From Ignavibacteria bacterium (GTDB lineage Bacteria; Bacteroidota; Ignavibacteria; Kapaibacteriales; UBA2268), in the NCBI GenBank assembly GCA_016844745.1, contig JAERMQ010000004.1:96464-160463 (forward strand): a stretch of DNA of 64,000 nt. The letters run 5' to 3'. The notes beneath the pieces were generated by a model that ran no database searches, was not told where the DNA came from, and saw only the letters and a list, made by a program, of their open reading frames with translations. Both the position numbers and the translations under genes were made by a program. This document shows, piece by piece, positions 17,201-24,771 of the stretch (position 1 is the stretch's first letter; each line of letters begins with the position of its first letter).

Positions 17201-18387
17201 GTGATGTAAAGACGAATCCACCATTTATAGTCATATCAACAAGTCCTGCTTTGCCTGTAAGAATAAATCCGAAAGATACTCTTTTAATTAGAATACAATA
17301 TACTGCCATAAACGGAAAATCGCAGGATTCGATTTATGTAAATATCTCTGCCCCATGTCCTATTCAGCTTTCAGCATGGTTAAAAGGCGAAGGAAGCAAC
17401 ATACCACAAGGTAAAATTTTAGCAAATGGAAAGGATTTCGGTAGCATTTACGTTGGTGACCAAAAAACTGATTCCATCGAGGTTAAAAATGTGGGTGATT
17501 TGGACGGGGAGTTAATTGGCGCAAAAAGCTCAAACAGCGAGTTCTCAATTCAACCGGGACAATTCCCAATAAATTTAATTAAGAATGCCTCCACTCAAAT
17601 AAAAATTGATTTTAATCCACAAAGTACCGGAATAAAAAGCTCGACACTCGATGTATTTGCTGATATAGATAGCGCTTCTGCATTGGTAACCGGAACTGTA
17701 ATTGATAAACTTTTGCCCAACGCTACTGCCGAAGTCAGCATTGGTAAATACAGAAAATATACAGGAGAGAAATTCACAGCAGATTTTTTGCTAAATAAAT
17801 CTTCAAATCTCAACATTTCTAAAATTACCGGTTTTGATGCGGTTATACGATTCAATAAAACTGTTCTGGCTCTTGGTGAAAATACTCCAAAGGGGATATC
17901 TAATGGTAATGATAGAATAATTAATATCACTGGAAGTTTAAAAGATACAATCGGGAAAATAGCTGAAATGAATTTTATTGCTGCTTTGGGCAATGATAGC
18001 TGCACTGCTTTGATTATTGATTCTGTTGTCTGGCATGGTGCTACTGTTTCAACAAAATTAATACAAGGTGAGGTCTGTATTATCGATTTATGCCGTGAAG
18101 GCGGACTACGATTAGTTGACCCGGATAAACAGATGAGTATTAATTACATTCTAATTCAGAAAGATGGGAATTTGGAAATCAACTTCAATACAACAGGACC
18201 AGAGCAGGTTAAGATTTCAGTTTTTGATGTGCTGGGTAAGTTGGAAATTTCTACTATAATAAATCAACCTAAATATTTTGATAACAAGGTAATTTTAAAT
18301 TCGACAAATTTATCAGAGGGTTCATATTTCATTGTTCTAACAAACGGTTTCGTCAGTTGTTCAAAGGCTTTTAGTTTTCGAAGGTGA
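14296..18387 (+). CDS. Very large T9SS-secreted surface protein with tandem repeats and ASH domains
   Basis: This is a 1363-residue protein. Residues 1-22 are a signal peptide. About 24-500 hold six repeats of roughly 80 residues with motifs such as AGNDxxICxGDSVQIG, PYSYSWSPAxGLSS and TDxxGCTxxDT, like SprB/PKD-type adhesin repeats. About 508-1140 hold six ASPM-SPD-2-hydin-type domains (each starting near xxxFGxxxxC). About 1146-1265 look like a cohesin-type domain (GFDAVIRFNKTVLALGEN). The C-terminus (1290-1363) ends with VKISVFDVLGKLE and LSEGSYFIVLTNG, typical of T9SS type-A sorting domains. It is predicted to be exported by Sec, then by T9SS, and attached to or released from the surface as an adhesin. 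It is monocistronic as far as can be seen. Confidence 0.85.
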   Translation: MKKIIYLLIIFLLFNIKFSCLAAGDRYEYKICYGDSVQVGEIQTWGTGPYSYTWTPATGLSSTSIAQPYAKAAAVDEYYVRIRDSQGNIRVDTIEVEADPQLFLNLGPDRDLCLGDTVQIGAQATGGTPSYEYKWTPSTRLTNDEIYNPKAYPNSTTQYILTAKDDMGCEIRDTIVIRVNPKPSINAGNDATICFGDSVQIGNDATSGTPPYSYSWSPAAGLSSAIISRTYAKPASTTNYIVTVTDSKGCTAKDNVTITLNPLVTLNIGVDRDLCLRDTITIGDSAHGGTPPFSYSWSPANALNNANIPITKAFPVVTTQYILTAIDSKGCIKRDTINITVNPTPVANAGNDTLICHDDRTTIGRVATGGTAPYSYSWNPASGLSSTSIAQPLASPIVTTKYVQTVTDQKGCTSKDTVEIKVNPQLSLQMSSGITLCKDSIGAISGMAAGGSGNYSYSWNPTTGLSNPNSNNTNITLTVPGTYYYILQVRDGAGCTKKDSVKVVILSDVALSVSQSTLNFGKLDACTSSKDTTLDLNNDWTDFITINSALFDNQSFSLVSPAVPFSIAPGNSINFTIRFTAKNSGTATGTLTLKGLPCGVTKIINLTAEKMALLITTNPTSINFGSMISCKLFIIDTIVTIKNNGTDNAILDFGKVNPNKPFSLIAPSGVQTMNPGASLTVSFRYAPAGAGSYSQDIAIPFTAGTCKDTIRISLNGVVIEPQIKSIAKSIDFGTMLGCVTYRDTLISVMNEGAYDIQIVGIGGDQAFSAQTTLPITMKPGETKDIKIRFSPTKEGTFAGNLLIKYEPCGKTEQISITALKQGVVFTIPDTINFGEIIYCAKQTADTTFSITNNSSGTIEGDITGVTISSMYSSDISANTKLPNGQTKQFKVTFAPDVAAPFGIIYGELEIVLNPCDIHKKIILIGKKLNPSLAMDRTGIDFGTVLLNNSRQDSIKLFNPGSTYIYLKQGDVKTNPPFIVISTSPALPVRINPKDTLLIRIQYTAINGKSQDSIYVNISAPCPIQLSAWLKGEGSNIPQGKILANGKDFGSIYVGDQKTDSIEVKNVGDLDGELIGAKSSNSEFSIQPGQFPINLIKNASTQIKIDFNPQSTGIKSSTLDVFADIDSASALVTGTVIDKLLPNATAEVSIGKYRKYTGEKFTADFLLNKSSNLNISKITGFDAVIRFNKTVLALGENTPKGISNGNDRIINITGSLKDTIGKIAEMNFIAALGNDSCTALIIDSVVWHGATVSTKLIQGEVCIIDLCREGGLRLVDPDKQMSINYILIQKDGNLEINFNTTGPEQVKISVFDVLGKLEISTIINQPKYFDNKVILNSTNLSEGSYFIVLTNGFVSCSKAFSFRR

Positions 18388-18395
18388 AAAATGTT

Positions 18396-19037
18396 TTATA
18401 AATCCTTTTTCATCAAATATCTCTTTCCAATAAGTGCAGCAAACGGATTTCCATGTTTGCTTTCATAAGTTGAGTAAGAAAGTGAATTAATTATTTCAAA
18501 TCCTAATTTAGTTAGTGCAGAAGCCGAAATTTCGCTTGTACAATCGGCAATAGCAATTTTAAATCCTTTCGATTTTGATATGTCCAAAGCATATAAAATC
18601 AATTTTGATAAAATACCTTTTCTCTGCCATTGAGGAAAAACTCCGCCTTGCATCAAACGCAGGCAATCACCGGTTGAAAAATAATTTTTAAGACGCAAAG
18701 GTTGCTCCAAAAGCTCTACCATTTCAATCTCAGGCTGGATAGTCTTCCATACTTCATTGTCGCCTGTCAATCCTTGAACCAAATGCCGGCAGTCATCTTC
18801 GCAAATCAGAAATCCAATTAATGAATTTGTTTCCTCCACCTTAGCCGATAAGATTATACCTTCGCTCAATGCTTTATTTGTAATATGCCTCGCATATCTT
18901 TCATATTTTTCCAATGGAATACCTAGAGCCCGGTTTGTAGGTTCCTGAGCAGCAAAGAAATCAGTATTCAATCTTATTATTGCTTCAACATCCTTCTCCT
19001 GCAGCAGGCTAATAATAATATTATCAATTTCAATCAT
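18396..19037 (-). CDS. GNAT-family N-acetyltransferase
   Basis: This 213-residue protein has the acetyl-CoA-binding motif region in its C-terminal half: QGGVFPQWQRKGILSKLI (the Q/RxxGxG/A-type loop appears as QRKGIL) and the later NALTKLGFEII-type strand, here SALTKLGFEII. The N-terminal half carries the usual alpha/beta start with a long insertion. The substrate is unknown; the family acylates amines of small molecules, antibiotics or proteins. It is convergent with the preceding surface-protein gene (8 bases between stops) and divergent from pepT. Confidence 0.75.
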   Translation of the reverse strand: MIEIDNIIISLLQEKDVEAIIRLNTDFFAAQEPTNRALGIPLEKYERYARHITNKALSEGIILSAKVEETNSLIGFLICEDDCRHLVQGLTGDNEVWKTIQPEIEMVELLEQPLRLKNYFSTGDCLRLMQGGVFPQWQRKGILSKLILYALDISKSKGFKIAIADCTSEISASALTKLGFEIINSLSYSTYESKHGNPFAALIGKRYLMKKDL

Positions 19038-19061
19038 AGAATATATATTTTAATTCCGAAT

Positions 19062-19173
19062 AATTTTCAATTTACAATTTATAATTTTCAATCAATTTCT
19101 AATTTCTAAATCAAAATTATTAATTAAAAATTGAAAATTCATTGAAAATTGAAAATTTTATAATTGAAAATTA
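19062..19173. repeat. A/T tandem tract of the AATTGAAAATT family
   Basis: Repeated TTTTCAATTT and AAAATTGAAAATT units form partly inverted copies between the GNAT gene and pepT. It is the same family as 11656-11743. Confidence 0.7.
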
Positions 19174-19240
19174 CCATTATTGAAATAATATTTACCTTTT
19201 TACATTGATAACATATAATTAATCAAATAACATTATATAG

Positions 19241-19266
19241 TTTCTCGGTAAAAAAAACTAAATTTG
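19241..19266 (+). promoter_or_regulatory. Likely pepT promoter
   Basis: TAAATTTG at 19259-19266 fits the Bacteroidota TAnnTTTG box. TTTC at 19241 lies 18 bases earlier, near the expected -33 position. The pepT start follows 36 bases downstream with an AAAGGA site. Confidence 0.5.
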
Positions 19267-19301
19267 TATTTTTGTGATTAAACCAAATAAAAGGATATAA
19301 A

Positions 19302-20531
19302 ATGCAAGAAACAGCTTTGGTTAAGTTTTTGCGATATGCAAAAATTGATACTCAATCTAAAGAAGACGTAAACGAAACCCCATCAACTCAAAAACAATTC
19401 AATCTTTCAAGACTTTTAGTAGATGAGCTTAAGCAATTTGGGATAACCGATGCTGAGTTAGATGAACACTGCTATGTTACTGCTACAATTCCAAAGAATA
19501 CCGATAAAAAAGTTTCAATTATTTGTTTCGTTGCTCATGTTGATACTTCTCCTGAAGTAACGGATACTGATGTAAAACCGCAGGTTATCGAAAATTATCT
19601 TGGAGGAGATATAGTGCTTCCCGGAGATAATTCTATTATTATTAAAGAATCCGAGAACAGGAATTTGAGGAAATGTATTGGCGGCACTATTGTCACAACC
19701 GACGGTACAACACTTCTCGGCGCTGATAACAAAGCCGGTGTTGCAGCAATTATGACTGCTGCTGAGAGATTGATGAATGATTCGTCGATTATCCATGGAG
19801 ATGTAAAAATATGCTTTACTCCTGATGAAGAAGTAGGCAAAGGCACCGAATATTTCCCGTTCGAAAGAATCAATGCTGAGTATGCTTACACCGTCGATGG
19901 TGATATGCCAGGTGAGCTAAATAAGGAAACGTTTTCTGCCAATAGCGCAACAATTACCATTCATGGCAGGGACATTCATCCCGGTATGGCAAAGGATATT
20001 ATGGTTAATTCCGTTCGTGCTGCTGCGGATATTATAGCTATGCTGCCGAAGCACATGTCGCCCGAAACGACGGATAAATACCAGCCATATATTCATCCTC
20101 TCGGAATCGAAGGAGGTGTTATGAAAACAACAATCAGGTTTATTCTTCGTGATTTTGAAACATCAGGTCTCGAAACTCAACGGGAAATCCTTCAAAACGT
20201 TATTGCAGTAGCCCAAACCTTGCATCCGAGAGCAAAATTTGAATTGGTTATAAAAGAAAGTTACCGCAATATGCGCGAAAAACTTGAAGAAAAGCCTGAA
20301 GTTTTGGAATGGTTATGGGAAGCTGCCGTTCGCACCGGTACAGACCCGTATTGGGAGCCGATTCGTGGCGGAACAGACGGTTCGAAACTTAGCTGGAAGG
20401 GATTACCAACACCGAACATATACACTGGCGGACAAAATTTCCATAGCCGTAACGAATGGCTTTCCGTCGATGGTATGAATAAGGCTGTCGAAACAATTAT
20501 TAATTTAGTCCAAATAATAGCTGAAAAATAA
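19302..20531 (+). CDS. pepT: Peptidase T (tripeptide aminopeptidase)
   Basis: It is a cytoplasmic M20-family dizinc aminopeptidase that removes N-terminal residues from tripeptides. At 409 residues it is of standard length. Seen metal and catalytic sites are H79 and D81 (CFVAHVDTSP), D142 (LLGADNKAGV), E176/E177 (FTPDEEVGKG), D199-type aspartate in YTVDGDMPGE and the C-terminal His in GGQNFHSRNEW. The AAAGGA site precedes the ATG. An oligopeptide transporter starts 28 bases downstream, so the pair probably forms a peptide uptake and breakdown operon. Confidence 0.95.
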   Translation: MQETALVKFLRYAKIDTQSKEDVNETPSTQKQFNLSRLLVDELKQFGITDAELDEHCYVTATIPKNTDKKVSIICFVAHVDTSPEVTDTDVKPQVIENYLGGDIVLPGDNSIIIKESENRNLRKCIGGTIVTTDGTTLLGADNKAGVAAIMTAAERLMNDSSIIHGDVKICFTPDEEVGKGTEYFPFERINAEYAYTVDGDMPGELNKETFSANSATITIHGRDIHPGMAKDIMVNSVRAAADIIAMLPKHMSPETTDKYQPYIHPLGIEGGVMKTTIRFILRDFETSGLETQREILQNVIAVAQTLHPRAKFELVIKESYRNMREKLEEKPEVLEWLWEAAVRTGTDPYWEPIRGGTDGSKLSWKGLPTPNIYTGGQNFHSRNEWLSVDGMNKAVETIINLVQIIAEK

Positions 20532-20558
20532 TTACACAAAAACATAACCGGAGATTTA

Positions 20559-22760
20559 ATGGAGCATCCAACACCAACAACGAGTAATCTGCCCGAAAAT
20601 GCATATCGCGAGCTTAAACCGGGAGAAGTGTATCGTCCAATCATGTCGCATGAATACAATTTCCCAGAAGCAACAGTATGGTCTGTATTCTGGGGTTTAT
20701 TAATGGCAGTCATATTTTCAGCAGCCGCTGCCTATTCCGGCTTGAAGATAGGACAGGTAATGGAAGCGGCTATCCCTATTTCGATTATAGCCGTAGGAAT
20801 TTCTACTGCTGCAAGAATAAGAAAACCACTTGGTCAAAACGTCATTATTCAATCAATTGGCGCCAGTTCAGGCGTAATCGTAGCAGGAGCCGTCTTTACA
20901 ATTCCTGCGCTCTATATTTTGAAATTAGATGTCAATTTCTTTAAAATATTTATAGCCTGCATGTTAGGCGGATTCTTAGGGATTCTGTTTCTAATTCCCT
21001 TCCGCAAATACTTCGTAAAGGACATGCACGGCAAATTCCCATTCCCCGAAGCTACAGCAATCAATGAAATTTTAGTGACCGGCGAAAAAGGTGGCAATCA
21101 GGCATTGGTACTGGTAACCAGCGGCTTAATCGGCGGGCTGTATGATTTTATGGCATCCGCACTCGGTTTATGGAAAGAAACCTTTACTTCGCGTGTGCTG
21201 CCTTATGGCGAATCAATCGCGAATGAATTTAAGATGCTATTCCAATTGAATATCAGCGCTATGATATTCGGTTTCGGATATTTGATTGGTTTGCGGTTTT
21301 CAACAATCATAACCGTCGGGTCATTGCTTTCATGGTTCGTATTCGTGCCGCTTGTCGGTTATATAGCTCAATTGATTCCAGGTTCACAATTAGCTTCTCA
21401 AATAGCTGCAATGTCCCCTGAAAACATATTTACTAAATTCGTCAGACCAATCGGAATAGGCGCTATTGCAATGGCTGGAATAATAGGCATCCTTAGGTCT
21501 TCAAAAGTAATTGTAAGCGCATTCTCTCTTGCATTCGGTGGTATATTCGGTAAAAGCAAAATAAAACATGAAGAAGAAGTTCGTACTCAAAAAGACCTGA
21601 AGATGAATTTCGTTATGCTTTATATTCTTCTAACGATAATTGCCATTTTTATTTTCATGTTAGCAGGCGTTGGTATTACCTTTTGGCAGGCAGTTGCAGC
21701 CTTACTTACCGTCACAATTATAGCATTCCTCTTTACAACTGTTGCAGCTAATGCTATTGCCATCGTCGGAACAAATCCCGTATCAGGCATGACGCTCATG
21801 ACATTGATTTTATCATCCTTTATTTTATCAAAAGTCGGTCTAACAGGGAATACTGGACTTGTTAGCGCATTAGCAATAGGAACTATTGTTTGTACGGCGC
21901 TTTCTATGTCGGGTGGTTTTATTACTGACCTCAAAGTTGGTTATTGGCTTGGCTCGACACCTGTTAAGCAACAATCATGGAAATTCTTAGGTACATTGGT
22001 ATCTGCTGCTACAGTCGGTATTGTTATTTTTATGTTAAGCCAATCCTACGGCTTTACTAAAGAGGATTGTTTGGTCAATCAGGCTAAATTCACTAAATCC
22101 GAATTTGCATCCATTGCAAAATCAGACTCAACGGTCATGAAGAAATATAAGGGTGTTCTTGATTTTTCTGCTGAGTTCGCAACAGCACAGCCGGCTGGCA
22201 AGGAATTAATGCAGAGGTATAATAAAGAACTCGAAAAAGCCGAACCATTGGTTGCTCCTCAGGCGAATGCAATGGCTGCTGTGATCAAGCCGCTGATGCT
22301 GAAAGAAGAAGACGCTCCCTGGGTTTTGTATTTAATCGGTGCAGTAATTTCTATATTGTTATATTTGCTTGAACTTTCACCGTTAGCATTTGCACTTGGG
22401 ATGTATTTGCCGTTGCCTTTGAATACTCCACTTATCGTTGGAGGATTAATAAATCATTTGGTAAGCAAATCCAAAAAAGGCGAAAAGGTTGGCAATGCCC
22501 GCAACCAGAGAGGAACATTGATTGCATCTGGCTTTATGGCTGGTGCTGCTATATTTGGTGTTATTGGGGCAGTTATTTTATTCTTCTTTAATAAGGGGAT
22601 TCAGATTTTCCCTGAATGGACTGAAGTTGTGGCTGGAAAAACAATAATTCATGATGCATGGAACGCTACAAACGGCGCTGAAGTGCTTTCAATAGTCATG
22701 TTCGCTGTCCTGATACTATATTTCGTTTGGGATATAATGAAAGCGAAAGTCGAAGATTAA
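20559..22760 (+). CDS. OPT-family oligopeptide transporter
   Basis: It is a 733-residue integral membrane protein with many predicted helices. The OPT-family motif NPVSGMTLMTLI is seen after IAIVGT, and the early SGLKIGQVMEAAIPISI segment is typical of bacterial members. OPT proteins import oligopeptides or metal-chelate compounds with protons. A polar loop of about 90 residues near 500-590 is rich in Lys and Glu. It follows pepT by 28 bases and is likely cotranscribed, matching import of small peptides followed by PepT hydrolysis. A hairpin terminator lies 157 bases after the stop. Confidence 0.9.
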   Translation: MEHPTPTTSNLPENAYRELKPGEVYRPIMSHEYNFPEATVWSVFWGLLMAVIFSAAAAYSGLKIGQVMEAAIPISIIAVGISTAARIRKPLGQNVIIQSIGASSGVIVAGAVFTIPALYILKLDVNFFKIFIACMLGGFLGILFLIPFRKYFVKDMHGKFPFPEATAINEILVTGEKGGNQALVLVTSGLIGGLYDFMASALGLWKETFTSRVLPYGESIANEFKMLFQLNISAMIFGFGYLIGLRFSTIITVGSLLSWFVFVPLVGYIAQLIPGSQLASQIAAMSPENIFTKFVRPIGIGAIAMAGIIGILRSSKVIVSAFSLAFGGIFGKSKIKHEEEVRTQKDLKMNFVMLYILLTIIAIFIFMLAGVGITFWQAVAALLTVTIIAFLFTTVAANAIAIVGTNPVSGMTLMTLILSSFILSKVGLTGNTGLVSALAIGTIVCTALSMSGGFITDLKVGYWLGSTPVKQQSWKFLGTLVSAATVGIVIFMLSQSYGFTKEDCLVNQAKFTKSEFASIAKSDSTVMKKYKGVLDFSAEFATAQPAGKELMQRYNKELEKAEPLVAPQANAMAAVIKPLMLKEEDAPWVLYLIGAVISILLYLLELSPLAFALGMYLPLPLNTPLIVGGLINHLVSKSKKGEKVGNARNQRGTLIASGFMAGAAIFGVIGAVILFFFNKGIQIFPEWTEVVAGKTIIHDAWNATNGAEVLSIVMFAVLILYFVWDIMKAKVED

Positions 22761-22916
22761 TGGTCAATGGTCATTGGGAAATAATAATTAAGAGTTTTAA
22801 TGCTGAAATTAAATTAAATTTCTTTTTATTATAATATTGAATATTTATTCATTGACAATTGATCATTAACCATTGACAATAATTTTAAATCCTGATTCAG
22901 ACAATCATTTGATTCA

Positions 22917-22952
22917 ACCTTCCGAAGGTAGGGATACCATCGGAAGGTTTTC
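22917..22952 (+). terminator. Probable terminator for pepT-OPT operon
   Basis: Arms AACCTTCCGA/TCGGAAGGTT with a 13-base loop are followed by TTCTT. It is 157 bases beyond the OPT stop codon. Confidence 0.6.
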
Positions 22953-22959
22953 TTATGCC

Positions 22960-23414
22960 ACTTTTTACTACTTTTTACTACTTTTTACTATGGATTTTCA
23001 ATTTTATTGAAATAGTTATTGCCCCCTCACTTTATGAACTTTTAACTTTTGTGCCAGAATGAATCATTTTGGTACCATTTTTTGCGTTTTATTCAAATTG
23101 TAACTTTTTCAAATTTTCAAATTGAGTAATTTTCAATTTTCACCAACTTTCATCAATTTTCTACACTTTTCTATACTTTTCTACGTTTTTTAATGTCATT
23201 TACAAATTGGTAAGTCCATTTTCAAATTGATGGATTTTACTATTTTTTATTACTTTTTACTATGGATTTTCTTTTTTTCAAATAGTAATTATCCCTTCAA
23301 CTTTAAAAACTTTACGAACTTTATGAACTTATTCATACCGGATATCAAAGAACAATACATTGCAAAGATAATAAGTGTAAATGTATTAGCTTAAAAATGA
23401 TTTTAAAAAGATTT
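22960..23414 (+). repeat. Composite dispersed element, plus-oriented copy with internal duplication
   Basis: The block TACTTTTTACTATGGATTTT followed by an AAATAGT and ACTTTATGAACTT stretch appears at 22960-23050 and again, diverged, at 23234-23335. The end block 23339-23414 (CGGATATCAAAGAACAA...TTAGCTTAAAAATGATT) matches 24616-24694 directly and 1482-1562 inverted. TTTTCTAC and CAAATTGG units between them recur at 24541-24610. Confidence 0.65.
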
Positions 23415-23424
23415 GAAAAAAGGG

Positions 23425-23562
23425 CCATAATATAATCCCAACGGGATAATAGGCATTTCTCTATATAATATTTTCTACGGATATTTAATCCCTAAGGGAT
23501 AACCGCTTTTTGGATTTTATTTTTCTACCATAATTTAATCCCAACCGGATAACAGATATTTA
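23425..23562. repeat. Three spaced palindromic AATCCC-GGGAT units
   Basis: The units begin near 23425, 23478 and 23528 (spacing 53 and 50). Each holds TAATCCC, a 2-3 base centre and GGGAT or CGGAT. The second and third are preceded by TTTTCTAC. The units are too short and too diverged for a CRISPR array. Confidence 0.6.
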
Positions 23563-23760
23563 GTCGTACTATACTACAAAAATGTAATCCTTACAGAACA
23601 TAAGTTTTAGCTTGGCGTTAGATCCTCTCTTATCGTCAAGAGTTCTTCTTGCCTTTTGAGACAACCTCTGTAGGGGAACAATTAATTCTGACTTGTTGAA
23701 CAAAAACCATGTTCTAATCATTCCTTCATCTTTAAAATCACCTTCTCCATCTCATCAAAT

Positions 23761-24555
23761 TTAATTCGTAATTCTTAATTCGTAATTTTTAATTAAAAAC
23801 CATGTTCTCATCATCCCTTTTCCTTTAATCTCAATTTCACCCCGCTCCTCAAATAAAAATTGACCGTCACTCGTATTTGTTTCTTCTTCATTAGTAATTA
23901 ATAATTGGTAATTAGTAATTGCATCCCTGAATCTCCCGGTACATTGAATCTTTCCGATTACACCGTGCGTTTCCATCCTGGAAGCTGTATTAACCATATC
24001 TCCCCAAAGGTCATAGATAAATTTCTGCTCACCTATTACTCCGGCTACGATTGGACCGCAGTCAAGTCCGATGCGGAATTGAATCCTCTGAGAACTTTCC
24101 GAAAGTTCGGAACTTTCGGAAAGTTTTACTTTATAATCTTTCATAGTCTCCATAGCTTCCAAAGCCATTTGGGCAACTGCACGGGCATGGTCCTTGCGCG
24201 GTACCGGAATGCCCGCTGCAGCCATATAGCAATCGCCGATGGTTTTGATTTTCTCCAAACCATATTTTGCAGAAATCTTGTCGAATATGGAGAATATATC
24301 ATTCAGCATTTTAACCATCTTTTGAGGAGTAGATTTGTCGCTTAGCTTTGTGAAATCGGCAATATCGATGAATATTACGCTGGCTTCCTCGAAGTGGTCG
24401 GCAATTGTTGTTTCGCCTTCTTTCAAGCGATAGGCAATTTGCTCCGGAAGGACGTTTAATAGTAGTTTATCCGATTTGTCCTTTTCTTCACGTAATTCTT
24501 TAGTTTTATTTTCAACTTCAATTTTTAATAGCTTAGAGAAGTTTTCTACTTTTTT
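23761..24555 (-). pseudogene. Class III adenylate/guanylate cyclase, 5'-truncated remnant
   Basis: The minus-strand frame encodes the end of a coiled-coil linker (KTKELREEKDKSDKLLLNVLP), the RLKEGE boundary motif and a class III cyclase domain. Metal-binding Asp residues sit in FIDIADFT and in KTIGDCY; DLWGDMVNTASRME holds the base-reading Asp and the catalytic Asn and Arg. The Lys/Asp base-reading pair suggests ATP as substrate. Upstream of the linker the frame hits TAG at 24556-24558 inside a TTTTCTAC repeat and has no ATG; only a TTG at 24426, inside the conserved RLKEGE motif, could start it. Sensor and HAMP parts are gone. Near its end, NYQLLITN and the terminal KNYELRITN read through AATTACGAATT-type repeats. 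It is probably a pseudogene, though the domain itself is intact. Confidence 0.75.
24103..24135. repeat. Perfect 15-bp inverted repeat inside the cyclase frame
   Basis: Arms AACTTTCCGAAAGTT and AACTTTCGGAAAGTT flank CGG. It is in-frame and encodes KLSESSELSESSQ, between the metal-binding region and the GLDCGPIVAG motif. It looks like a palindromic element inserted into a loop. Confidence 0.75.
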
Positions 24556-24694
24556 CTACTTTTTTCTACGTTTTGTAATATAATTTTCAAATTGGTACAT
24601 TTTCAAATTGGCTCACGGATATCAAAGAACAAAACATAGCAAAGATAATTAGAGAATTAGTATTAGCTTAAAAATAGTTTTAAAACTGATTTTT
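24541..24694 (+). repeat. Composite dispersed element, third copy
   Basis: TTTTCTAC units, TTTTCAAATTGG units and then the end block 24616-24694 match 23150-23414. With the copy at 22960-23414 it flanks the cyclase remnant as direct repeats. Its end lies 77 bases before the R-M gene. Confidence 0.65.
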
Positions 24695-24771
24695 AAATAA
24701 TATGATTTTGAATTTTCTCAAATATTTGCTATTTTGCTTATTAGGAAATACTTAATTACTTCTATATTATT

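Larger units (their letters stand above)
22761..23760. other. 1-kb repeat-rich intergenic region
   Basis: No gene was seen. It contains AATGGTC remnants (22758-22775), a terminator (22917-22952), two tandem copies of the TACTTTTTAC-TATGGATTTTC block within a composite repeat (22960-23414), and three spaced AATCCC-GGGAT units (23425-23562). Confidence 0.75.

Noticed and set aside
23425..23562. Degenerate CRISPR-like array of three repeats
   Set aside because: The repeats are short (about 20 bases), differ from each other, and there are only three with no Cas genes nearby.
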